A stretch of 64,000 nt of DNA. Source: Ruania alkalisoli (GTDB lineage Bacteria; Actinomycetota; Actinomycetes; Actinomycetales; Beutenbergiaceae). The position numbers were made by a program, and so were the translations under genes. Under the pieces are notes generated by a model, which was given only the letters and a program-made list of their open reading frames with translations, ran no database searches and was not told the DNA's origin. Where the stretch lies: contig NZ_CP063169.1 in the NCBI RefSeq assembly GCF_014960965.1, forward strand, positions 1,335,581 to 1,399,580, read 5' to 3'. Shown one piece after another: positions 44,460 through 53,300 of the stretch (position 1 is the stretch's first letter; every line of letters starts with the position of its first letter).

Positions 44460-45790
44460 CGGCGCCACCTCCTCGGTCGCACGAGCAGCCGCCATGTGGC
44501 CGCGACCTCATGCGCGGTGCCCCGCTCGTGTGTCCAGTGCACTACCTCGACGTCCGCCCGGCGTAGCCGTTCCAGCCGCAGCGTGCGCTCCAGCCGCACC
44601 AACCGGAAGGCTGCGAGTGCATTCGCATCCAGGGTGCCGGTGCGCAGTGACGGCAGAGTGTCCACAGCGATCAGCCGGTGGCCCTGGGCGCGCCACTGCT
44701 GGGCCACGCGTGCGGCCTCGTCGTCGAGGAAAGTGGAGAACAGCACCACCAGGGCGCCTGCGGGGACCTGGGGAGCGCGCACCCGGGTGCTGGGGAAGCT
44801 CTCCGGTGCGATCCGCGCCAGCCGGCTCGTGATCCGGTCCAGGTGACGGCGTCCGCCAGCTGGTGGAACGGGTCGTCGCCGGAGCCCCAGGTCGTCCAGG
44901 CCCACCCGGTCCCCGGCCGCCACCACTGCACGGGCGACAGCCGTGGCCGCCTCGCGGGCCACGTCGAGCGAGATCGCCTCGTCCACGGCCGCCACCCGCC
45001 CGCCGCCCCAGGTGGACACGTCCGGCCCGACGGCGTCCCGCGAGTCGACCACCAGTATCACCGTTGCGTCGGCGGTGGCGAAGGTGCGCCGGGTGTAGAG
45101 GCTGTCCAGTCGTCCGGTGCGGGGGTCGTAGGATCGGCGCGCGGTGACGCGCCAGTCGATCCGTCGCAGCCGGTCGCCGGGCACGAACGGGTGCACGTCT
45201 CGCACGTCGTCGCCGTCCCCGCCGCGCCGGGAGGTGTGCGGTCCGGTCAGGCCCTGCAGCCGCGGGGGCAGTGGTAGCCCGGCCAGCTCGCGGGAAGCCG
45301 GGTAGACGACGACTGGGATCGGGCCGCACTGATGCACGTGCGTGTGCGTGATGGAATCGAAGCCGGACAGCACATGGTCGGTACGGAAGAGGTGGTTGAT
45401 GCCGGTCCGGGCCGTGGTCACTTCCACTGGGACCTGCCGCGGGCTGTCAGCGGCGAGCAACGCCTCGTTCGAACGGTGACCGGGGGAGGAGACCCGGACT
45501 CGTACCGTCTCGGCTCCGGGCGGGGGCGCAAGCATGATGGTTCCGGCGACTGTGCCTGCCTCCAGCAGGCCAGTGGCCCGCTCGATGGTCACCCGGCCGG
45601 GCGCCGTCGGGCCGGTGAACCAGCCCCAGGCGAAGGTGAGCAGGAACGGAACTCCGATCGCTGCCACCTCCGGCCGGCCGACGAGCAGACCCAGCACGAG
45701 CGCCAGGGCACCTGCCGCAGCGCACGTCAGCGCGGCCGTCCCCGTGGCGAGCCCGGGCTGTGCGGGGCGAGCGCCGGGCCGTTCGCTCAC
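44456..45790 (-). CDS. DUF58 domain protein
   Basis: 444 residues from GTG 45790, overlapping the MoxR stop by 4 bases. Two N-terminal transmembrane helices (about 15-55) are followed by a beta-rich segment and the DUF58 signature VHPFVPGDRLRRIDWRVTAR. A von Willebrand A-like part (VILVVDSRDAV) comes after it. DUF58 proteins act with MoxR AAA ATPases; the target is unknown. Confidence 0.9.
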   Translation of the reverse strand: MSERPGARPAQPGLATGTAALTCAAAGALALVLGLLVGRPEVAAIGVPFLLTFAWGWFTGPTAPGRVTIERATGLLEAGTVAGTIMLAPPPGAETVRVRVSSPGHRSNEALLAADSPRQVPVEVTTARTGINHLFRTDHVLSGFDSITHTHVHQCGPIPVVVYPASRELAGLPLPPRLQGLTGPHTSRRGGDGDDVRDVHPFVPGDRLRRIDWRVTARRSYDPRTGRLDSLYTRRTFATADATVILVVDSRDAVGPDVSTWGGGRVAAVDEAISLDVAREAATAVARAVVAAGDRVGLDDLGLRRRPVPPAGGRRHLDRITSRLARIAPESFPSTRVRAPQVPAGALVVLFSTFLDDEAARVAQQWRAQGHRLIAVDTLPSLRTGTLDANALAAFRLVRLERTLRLERLRRADVEVVHWTHERGTAHEVAATWRLLVRPRRWRR

Positions 45791-46782
45791 GCGTGCGCGG
45801 ACCGGCCGGCGGTCGCGGCCGGGCTCGGAACCTGGTCGAGGAGCTCGGCGACCACATCGGCCCCGGTGGTCGCGGCCGCCCAGGCAGCCGGGGTGAGCGT
45901 GAGGCGGTGGGCCAGCGCCGCCACCGCTACCGTCTTGACGTCCTCCGGGGTGACGTACTCGCGCCCGTCCAGCACCGCGAGCGCCCGGGCCACCAGCAGC
46001 AACGCCTGCGATCCCCGGGGCGAGGCGCCGACCTCCACCGCAGGGTGTGCTCGTGTGGCTGCCGCAAGGTCCACGCAGTAGCGCACCACGTCCGGATCCA
46101 CGTCGACCGCCTCCACCCCCGCCTGCATGGCACGCACGGTCTCCGGCGTGGTCACCTGACGTACGCTCGCCCGCTCGCTGCGGCGCGCCAGCCGGCGTGT
46201 CAGCACGTCGGCTTCCGCCTCGGCAGGCAGGTGCCCGACGGCCAAACGCACCATGAAGCGGTCCAGCTGTGCCTCCGGCAGCGGATAGGTGCCCTCGTAC
46301 TCGACAGGATTGGACGTGGCGAGCACGTGGAAGGGAGCAGGCAAGGGGAAGCTCGTGCCTTCGACCGTGACCTGCCGCTCGGCCATGGCTTCCAGCAGTG
46401 CGGACTGAGTCTTGGGTGCGGTGCGGTTGATCTCGTCTGCGAGGAAGAGACCGGTGAACACCGGTCCCGGGCGGAACGTGAACTGGGCCTGGCCGGGGTC
46501 GTAGGCGTAGGAGCCGGTGATGTCCGCAGGCAGTAGGTCGGGGGTGCACTGCAGGCGGGCGAACTCCAGTCCGAGCGCCTGTGAGAGGCAGCGGGCGGCG
46601 AGAGTCTTGCCCAGGCCAGGAACGTCCTCGAAGAGCACGTGGCCACTGGCGAGGATCGTCGCCAGGGCGGTGCGCAGCGGCCCAGCCATGCCCACGACGG
46701 CGGTGCTCACCTCCGCGAGCACGTCTCCGCCCAGCCGGGCGACCTCGGGGACGGAGATCGGGCAGGTCTCGGTCTGGCTCAT
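45787..46782 (-). CDS. MoxR-family AAA+ ATPase
   Basis: 331 residues. Walker A is EDVPGLGKTLAARCL, Walker B is GLFLADEINRT, sensor 1 is ATSNPVEYEGTYPLPEAQLD, and the C-terminal lid contains ASPRGSQALLLVARALAVL. MoxR proteins are chaperone-like ATPases that work with VWA/DUF58 partners encoded alongside. It overlaps both neighbours by 4 bases. Confidence 0.94.
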   Translation of the reverse strand: MSQTETCPISVPEVARLGGDVLAEVSTAVVGMAGPLRTALATILASGHVLFEDVPGLGKTLAARCLSQALGLEFARLQCTPDLLPADITGSYAYDPGQAQFTFRPGPVFTGLFLADEINRTAPKTQSALLEAMAERQVTVEGTSFPLPAPFHVLATSNPVEYEGTYPLPEAQLDRFMVRLAVGHLPAEAEADVLTRRLARRSERASVRQVTTPETVRAMQAGVEAVDVDPDVVRYCVDLAAATRAHPAVEVGASPRGSQALLLVARALAVLDGREYVTPEDVKTVAVAALAHRLTLTPAAWAAATTGADVVAELLDQVPSPAATAGRSAHA

Positions 46783-47294
46783 CGTGTCTCTTTCGGTGTG
46801 GGGTGCAGCAACGCTTCGGCCGCGACTATGGCGTTCTCAGCCGCGGCACGGGTGGGTGGGGGGACCTGCTCGGGAGCGTCCAGCCACTGGGCGATCTCGG
46901 GCCCGAAGATCTGCTCAGCGGTGCGGCGGCGCTGATGCTCGGTCAGCTCGAGCACGTCGGTGAGGGTGCGGTGCAGGCGGTCGGCGCCAGTGCTCGAGAG
47001 GCGCCCTCGTGAGGCCAGCATCCAGGTGAGACTGGAGACGTCCCGGCGTGCGCCGTCGCGGCGACCGTACGGGAGAACAGGCCAGGGGGAGCGGGCCGCG
47101 AAGGGCAACCATCCGGTGAGCAGGGCAACGGCGGCCACGCATGCGCTCAGCAGGAGTGCCCGTGGCAGGTCGACCCCGATGCCCCAGGACGCGGCAGTGA
47201 GCCCAGCGGCTGCCACCAGCCACCATCCACGGCGCCGGTAGCGACTCACGGTGCTGGCAGAACGTGTGCCTGTGGTTCCCAGGGCTTGGCTCAT
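46779..47294 (-). CDS. small membrane protein of the MoxR cluster, unknown
   Basis: 171 residues. Two close hydrophobic helices (about 24-65) precede a soluble helical C-terminus (LEHQRRR-like segment ELTEHQRRRTAEQIFGPE). No domain is recognised. ATGA overlaps couple it to the DUF4129 gene before and MoxR after. Confidence 0.75.
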   Translation of the reverse strand: MSQALGTTGTRSASTVSRYRRRGWWLVAAAGLTAASWGIGVDLPRALLLSACVAAVALLTGWLPFAARSPWPVLPYGRRDGARRDVSSLTWMLASRGRLSSTGADRLHRTLTDVLELTEHQRRRTAEQIFGPEIAQWLDAPEQVPPPTRAAAENAIVAAEALLHPTPKETR

Positions 47295-48088
47295 GTGTGC
47301 GCTCCCGGTGCCGTGCCCGGTGGTGTGGCCGGCCCGGCATCCACGGAGGCTGGTGCGGGCCAGCTTTCGGTGATCTGCGTCAGGGCTGCCGCGGCGGCGC
47401 GTACCTCGGCTGTGCCCGGGGCCCGAGTGGAGAAGCGCGCCTGGTGGTACAGACCCAGCAGCGAGGTCACAGCCGCCTCATCGGCGCCGGTACGCGCGAG
47501 GACCGAGGTCGTGAACTCCGTGGGGGTCTGAGCCGGGCGACGGTGGACGCCTGTGGCCTCCGCTGCCTCCTCCAGGGCGAGCCACGCGGCCACGATCGCA
47601 TCCCGCGGCGGCCCGGCCTGCTCCAGCTGCGTCACTGCCGCCTGCGCTCCCCGGTGCAGTGCCGGGATATCGGGCTCGTTCTCGACGGCCCTGGTGCCGG
47701 CGAGAGTGGCAGGTGGCTCCGGCTCCGGAGGGTGCGGACGGCGCCACCACAGCACCCATCGCACCAGGAGCGCGAGCAGGACCAGCGCCAGCACGCCGGC
47801 GCCCACCCACAGCAGCCAGCCGAGGTCCGGTGTGGGTAGATCGGAGTCGAGCGGCGGCGGTGTCGCGGTCGCGGTCGCGGTGGGCAGGTCCATGGTCGGC
47901 CTGGCCGGCGGAGGGCTGGGAGTCTCCTGACCGGCGTCGAAACGGGGCGTGAGCTGCCACGGGCCGGCGACGGCCGCCGCCAGAACCGCCGCGGACACCA
48001 GCACCCCGACGGCAGCGGTACGCGCGAAGGCACCTCGTGGACGCCGCATCGGGCCAGTGAGATCGAACCCGGAGGAATCAGGGGCCAC
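47291..48088 (-). CDS. DUF4129 membrane protein
   Basis: 265 residues. One N-terminal helix (about 24-43), a Pro/Thr-rich outside loop, and a second helix (about 90-115, GWLLWVGAGVLALVLLALLV). The C-terminal cytoplasmic domain matches DUF4129 (VTQLEQAGPPRDAIVAAWLA, RRPAQTPTEFTTSVL, LLGLYHQARFS). It is a regular companion of MoxR/DUF58. GTG 48088 starts 4 bases after the dfrA stop. Confidence 0.85.
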   Translation of the reverse strand: MAPDSSGFDLTGPMRRPRGAFARTAAVGVLVSAAVLAAAVAGPWQLTPRFDAGQETPSPPPARPTMDLPTATATATPPPLDSDLPTPDLGWLLWVGAGVLALVLLALLVRWVLWWRRPHPPEPEPPATLAGTRAVENEPDIPALHRGAQAAVTQLEQAGPPRDAIVAAWLALEEAAEATGVHRRPAQTPTEFTTSVLARTGADEAAVTSLLGLYHQARFSTRAPGTAEVRAAAAALTQITESWPAPASVDAGPATPPGTAPGAHT

Positions 48089-48092
48089 GGTG

Positions 48093-48569
48093 TCAGCGGC
48101 GGTAGGTGACGATCCGGAACCGGATCCCGGTGCGGCTGGTCTGCCAAGGTCCGTGCTCGGCCACCCACTGTGCTCCGATCACTGGGGCGTAGGTGTCTCC
48201 CTCGACGACCAGGTCGATCTCGGTGACCACGAGCACATCGGCGGCGCCGATCGCCTGTTCGTACACCTGGCCGCCGCCGCAGATCCAGGCGTCCTCCTGT
48301 GCCACCAGGGCGAGTGCTTCGTCGAGTGTTCCGACCACCTCGGCCCCCTCGGCCCGGTACTGCGGGTTGCGGGTGAGGACGATGTTGCGCCGGCCGGGCA
48401 GCGGGCGGAACCTCTCCGGCAGCGACTCCCACTGCTTGCGCCCCATCACGACCGCGTCACCGGACGTGGACTCGCGGAAGTGACGCAGGTCTTCCGGCAG
48501 GTGCCACGGCAGGTCCTCATTCTTGCCGATCACCCGGTCGTGAGCCTGAGCCCAGATCATCCCCAGCAT
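48093..48569 (-). CDS. dfrA: dihydrofolate reductase
   Basis: 158 residues, the normal length. The active-site segment is MIWAQAHDRVIGKNEDLPWHLPED, shown in part by LPWHLPEDLRHF. The NADPH site is VVMGRKQWESLP, and WICGGGQVYEQAI completes the fold. It reduces dihydrofolate to tetrahydrofolate, the cofactor used by the ThyA encoded 49 bases upstream. ATG 48569 has AGGGGG 5 bases before it. Confidence 0.96.
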   Translation of the reverse strand: MLGMIWAQAHDRVIGKNEDLPWHLPEDLRHFRESTSGDAVVMGRKQWESLPERFRPLPGRRNIVLTRNPQYRAEGAEVVGTLDEALALVAQEDAWICGGGQVYEQAIGAADVLVVTEIDLVVEGDTYAPVIGAQWVAEHGPWQTSRTGIRFRIVTYRR

Positions 48570-48618
48570 CGGTTCCCCCTCCGGTCGCGCCTGCCGCTCA
48601 TCTTTGGCACCTCCTCGT

Positions 48619-49488
48619 TCACACGGCCACGGGCGCCTTGATGGCCGGGTGGTGGGCGTAGTCGAGCACGTCAACGTCGTCGTAGGTGTAGGAGAACAGG
48701 TCCGTGGCCCGGTGCAAGCGCAGCGCCGGGAACGGGTAAGGCGCCCGGGTGAGTTGCTCGCGCACCTGGGCGATGTGGTTGTCGTAGATGTGGCAGTCGC
48801 CGCCGGTCCAGACGAACTCGCCCGGCTCCAGATCGGTCTGCTGGGCCACCATGTGCGTGAGCAGAGCGTAGGAGGCGATGTTGAAAGGGACTCCGAGGAA
48901 CAGGTCGGCGCTGCGCTGGTAGAGCTGGCAGGACAGGCGCCCATCGGCGACGTAGAACTGGAACAGCGTGTGGCACGGCGCGAGAGCCATCTTGTCCAGT
49001 TCGGCGACGTTCCAGGCCGAGACCAGCATGCGGCGCGAGTCCGGCTGCTCGCGCAACTGGCGAAGCACTCCGGCGAGCTGGTCGATGTGCCCGCCGTCGG
49101 GGGTGGGCCAGGAACGCCACTGCACCCCGTAGATGGGCCCCAGCTCGCCGTCGGCGTCGGCCCATTCGTCCCAGATCTTCACGCCGTGTTCGCGCAGGTA
49201 GGCGGTGTTGGACTCTCCGCGCAGGAACCACAGCAACTCGTGCACCACTGATTTCAGGTGGACCCGTTTGGTGGTGATCAGCGGGAACCCGCGGGAGAGG
49301 TCGTAGCGTAGCTGGCGCGCGAAAACTGAACGGGTCCCCGTCCCGGTCCGGTCCGACTTGGGGGTGCCGGCGGCGAGGACGTGCGCCAGCAGGTCCTCGT
49401 ACTGGGTGTCGGGTGCGACGAGGTTGCCAGGCGCGGCAGGTGTGGCCGCAGCCTCCGGCGCCGGCGAGGAATCTGGTATCTGTGGCAT
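48619..49488 (-). CDS. thyA: thymidylate synthase
   Basis: 289 residues, about 25 longer than E. coli ThyA because of a Pro/Ala-rich N-terminus. The catalytic Cys is C172 in [13 protein letters not shown]. The folate and dUMP sites are visible in [32 protein letters not shown] and [12 protein letters not shown]. It methylates dUMP to dTMP. ATG 49488 has AAGGAG upstream. It lies in tandem with dfrA. Confidence 0.96.
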   Translation of the reverse strand: MPQIPDSSPAPEAAATPAAPGNLVAPDTQYEDLLAHVLAAGTPKSDRTGTGTRSVFARQLRYDLSRGFPLITTKRVHLKSVVHELLWFLRGESNTAYLREHGVKIWDEWADADGELGPIYGVQWRSWPTPDGGHIDQLAGVLRQLREQPDSRRMLVSAWNVAELDKMALAPCHTLFQFYVADGRLSCQLYQRSADLFLGVPFNIASYALLTHMVAQQTDLEPGEFVWTGGDCHIYDNHIAQVREQLTRAPYPFPALRLHRATDLFSYTYDDVDVLDYAHHPAIKAPVAV

Positions 49489-49501
49489 GGCTGCTCCTTG
49501 G

Positions 49502-50248
49502 TCAGTCTCCGGCGGGTCGGGGCTGGTCGGACCGCTCGACCAGCTGGGACGCGTCGCTGAACAGGTCCGACTGGCCGGAGGCGAGTGCGAGTCCGCTGTG
49601 CTCAAGACCGCGGCCGAACTCCGCCGGTGCTGGGCCGAAGGCGGCATCCAGTCCCTCGATGAGGCTCTTGCCCATCACGCGGCCGCCGATGTAGCCGATC
49701 GCGGCGCCGATCCCGAACGGCAGCAGCCGCCCGAGCATCACCGAACTGCTCTTGGTCACCACAGCCTTGGCCATCCTGCCCCGCAGTGTCTTGTTCACCG
49801 TCTTGACCGTGGCGACCGGCAGCCGGGTGAGCAGCACCTGCGCCCAGGTCGCCGTGGACAGGCCGAGCTGGTGCTCGAGCAGCTCGGGCCCGTTCTCGCC
49901 CAGCAGCGTGGTCAGCAGCAGCGCCCGGCGGCGGGAGACGTCGTCGGTGGCGATCCCGTGCACCTCCGCGACGGCCAGGCACAGGGCGGCCGATGCTGCC
50001 ATGAACGCTGCCACCTGACCGGCGGTCAGGGTCAACGCGACTCCGGTCCCGACGACGGGGAAGGCTGCCACCGCCCCGACGGCACCGCCCGACGCACTGA
50101 CAGCCAGCAGGTAGCGGCGCTTGAGTAGCTCGATCAGCTCGGTGGGCGTGGCGTCGGGATGGGTGGCCCGCAGATCGTCGACGTAGCGGCGCACCTGGGA
50201 GGACGGGATGGTGGTCGCGGTGTCGATCAGGTCGTGGAGGCGGGCCAT
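49502..50248 (-). CDS. glycine-rich membrane-associated protein, unknown
   Basis: 248 residues. After a helical N-terminus comes a glycine/alanine-rich hydrophobic hairpin ([20 protein letters not shown] and [14 protein letters not shown]), then a second one with glycine-zipper spacing ([21 protein letters not shown]). No domain is recognised; the pattern resembles EcsC-like proteins only loosely. TAGGCT stands 6 bases before the ATG, so this gene probably starts the operon that continues into thyA 13 bases later. Confidence 0.72.
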   Translation of the reverse strand: MARLHDLIDTATTIPSSQVRRYVDDLRATHPDATPTELIELLKRRYLLAVSASGGAVGAVAAFPVVGTGVALTLTAGQVAAFMAASAALCLAVAEVHGIATDDVSRRRALLLTTLLGENGPELLEHQLGLSTATWAQVLLTRLPVATVKTVNKTLRGRMAKAVVTKSSSVMLGRLLPFGIGAAIGYIGGRVMGKSLIEGLDAAFGPAPAEFGRGLEHSGLALASGQSDLFSDASQLVERSDQPRPAGD

Positions 50249-50309
50249 GGCTTCAGCCTACGGGTATCGGCGATCTACGGTAGCGTCGCCGCTCGCGTGG
50301 ATATGACGG

Positions 50310-53300
50310 TCAACTGTTGTCGGCCAGCGTGGCCCGCAACTGCCCGGCGGCCGCCGTCAGTGTGGTTCCGTCCGCGCCTACGGTGTCAGCCAGACTGATG
50401 AACCGCTCCAACGCGTGGGCTGCCTGCGTCCACCTTTCGGCGCTCGCGTGGCGCTCAGCGGTGTCGAGTTGGGCGGTCAGCCGAGCCTGCTCCGCCGTGG
50501 TCAACGACCCCGCCGACACCAACTCGTCGAGCTCCGCGTGGAGCGTCTGGAAGGTCGGTGGTGCAGGCTCCGGCTCCTCGGCAGGCACGAGCCACAGGCT
50601 GCGGAACTCTGTGGAGTCCTTCTCATTGGCGATGCCGTCACCCCAGCGGTACCAGCCTGCACGTCCCGCGCCGTCGTTCTCGTTGAGCACCACACTCACC
50701 GAGATCAAACCGTCCTCGGACCGGGCAGGCGCCAGGTACTCCCACGGGAGGGCCACCTCATAGGTCGTGGTGGCGGTGGTCTCGTCTCGGGCCACGGCGA
50801 GGTCGATCCCGCTCAGGTCGGCATCGTTGTGGTCGGCCGCCAGCCAGCGGAACACCTCCGGGCCGGTGTCGGTGAGCGCGAAGCCGAGTTCGGACCACCC
50901 GGTGGTGTTCGGTTCGCCCGGCGCCCCGGCACCGACGGCCAGCTGGAGTGAGTCGCCGCTCCAGATGGCGTCATCGTGCGCCGGTTGATGGTGGACATCG
51001 TCGTCAATCTCGGCGGTGAGGTACAGCGAGTCCTCGTCCCAGGTGAACCACAGTCGGCCGCCCAGATCCTCCGCGCCCGTCCAGTCGGTCGAAGGCGGAA
51101 CACCGTCGGTGCCCAGCTCGATCGCGGGCGTTGCGCCGACGGCCGCGTCCATGGCGCCGTCGACGGTGAGCGCGTGGGACTGCGCGTGTGTCAGTGCGCC
51201 GACAGGGTAGACCGGGCCGTGGGTGCTGATGCGGTATCCGTCCGCGGTCTCCACTGTGGCGCTCCACGTGGTGCCGTCGGTCAGCGCTGACAGATCCACC
51301 TCTTCGATCACCCGTTCACCAGGGGTGAGGGCACCACCTTCCAAGAATGCTCCGGACTCGCCCGTGCCCTCGATCTGCCAGGTGACGTTCGCGAGGGAGG
51401 CTTCTTGAGTCGATCGGTTCCCCACGCTCAATCGCAGCACGCTCAGTCCATCCTCGGCGATCGCATGCGATCCCTCGATGCCCAGTGGCTCTGCCACGTC
51501 CAGCGGCGCGGCGAGGATCCCGACGTCCTGCCCACCGACTCGCAACGTTGCGAGCACATCACGCTGCCCGACGACGTCCCTTGCGGGAGCTGTGACCGGA
51601 ACGGACGCGGAGTCACCAGCCGGCACCGATGCGGAGTAGGTCGTGCCCTCGATCACGAGATCCACCTGGGTGGGCGCAGCACCATCGGTGTTGTCCACTA
51701 CCCACTCGCCGGCGGTCGGGGAGCCGATGAAGCCTTGCTCGAAGGTGAGGGTGTGGGCGTCGGAGAGTGTGACGGCTCCGGTGTCCCCGCTGAGATAGAC
51801 CGGGTCTCGGGTGACCGACAGGGTGACCTCACCGGAGGCATCGGGGGTGAGTACCTGCTCGCGGCCCATCATCGTGGTGACCGTCACCGGACCGCTTGCG
51901 GCCACTGCGATCGTTCTCGGCGTGAGAGACCACACCACCTGCGTGCGGTCTGCTCCGCTGCCTGCATCGAACGTGACCACGTTCGTGTTCGTTCCGAGTT
52001 TCTCGTGGCCGGTCTGCTCGAGTCCATTCACCTGCCGCATGTACACCGCGCTCGCAACGTAGGCGGGCTTCGGTACGTAGGAGCCTTCCGGTGCGCCGAC
52101 GAACTCGACCAGTCCGAACCCGTCCTCGACGTCGGACGCGTCGTTCCCCTTCTCCATGAGGTTGTAGATGACGTGGTGGTCGATATCGGCCGCCGCCGCG
52201 AGCGCTTGCGCGCGAACGGTCACGCTGGCCTGAATCTCGGGAGTGACCGCATTGCCGGCATCACCGGTGGGCCATCCTTGTTCGGAGATGTTCAGCGGAA
52301 GCACCGGGCCGTAGGAGTCCATCAGATCGCGCAGTGCAGCAATGGATCCCATGGCGTCTTCCGGGCCGCGTGGGTAGACGTAGGGATGGATGGACACTTC
52401 ATCCATGTAGTTCAGGGCGCCGAGCGCGAAGAGATCGTCGAACCAGTCGAGCGGTACGTGAACGGTGGCCGCGCCGATCACCACGGCGTCCGGGTTCTCG
52501 GCCTTGATCGCCGTGTAGGTGGCTTCGAGGAGAGCGAAGTAGGTGTCCGCACGGGAGTCTGCCGGGCCTGGGCGCCCGAATCCACCGTTCCATTCGTTCC
52601 ACACCTCGAAGGTGACGCGATCGACGCCGAAGTCGCGGACCGCTTGCGCTGAGTACTCGGCGAAGGCGGCGATCCCCTCCGGGGTGGTCGGTGGCAGGGC
52701 AGACTCGTAGTTCCCGTTGCCAAACCCGAGGATCATCTGCAGATCGGTGCCCTGTTGTTCGAGCACGGGCGCATAGGACTCGACGACGCCGGGCCACTCG
52801 ATCACCCCGGGCTGGACCTCGGAATCAACCCACAACACGCTGTCGCGCACCATGCCGTATCCGGCCGTGGTGATCAGCGGTGCGATCTCGGTGTCCCAGC
52901 CGGCGGAGAAGTGAGTGGCGATCCCGTACTGATCTGATCGCTGGCCGACCCACGGGTCGAGGATGCCCACGGTGGTTCGGTTCTCGACGGTCGAGCCATC
53001 ACCGGTGGTCCCGGTCAGCTCGACGTCGTACCAGCCCGGCTCATCGAGGTCCAGCGTGATCGTGCCCTGCAGAGCCGCAGCTGTTCCGGAACCGGTGTCG
53101 ACGACGTTGCCACCGAAGTCCCGCACGATCCACGCGATGTCCTCCGCTTCGGACACGTAGTCGAAGGCGACGATGTCGCCCGTGGTGAACACATTCCCCA
53201 GAGTGGTCGGTTCGATCGCGATGTCGGGCAGTGTCACCTCAAGGGCTGCGGCATCCAGCTCAAAGGACGCCGGATGGTCGCGATCGAGGATCTGGTAGCC

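Noticed and set aside
51405-52652. 415-codon plus-strand frame opposite the glycosidase
   Set aside because: It runs antisense to the catalytic barrel with both active-site glutamates; composition is that of a shadow frame.
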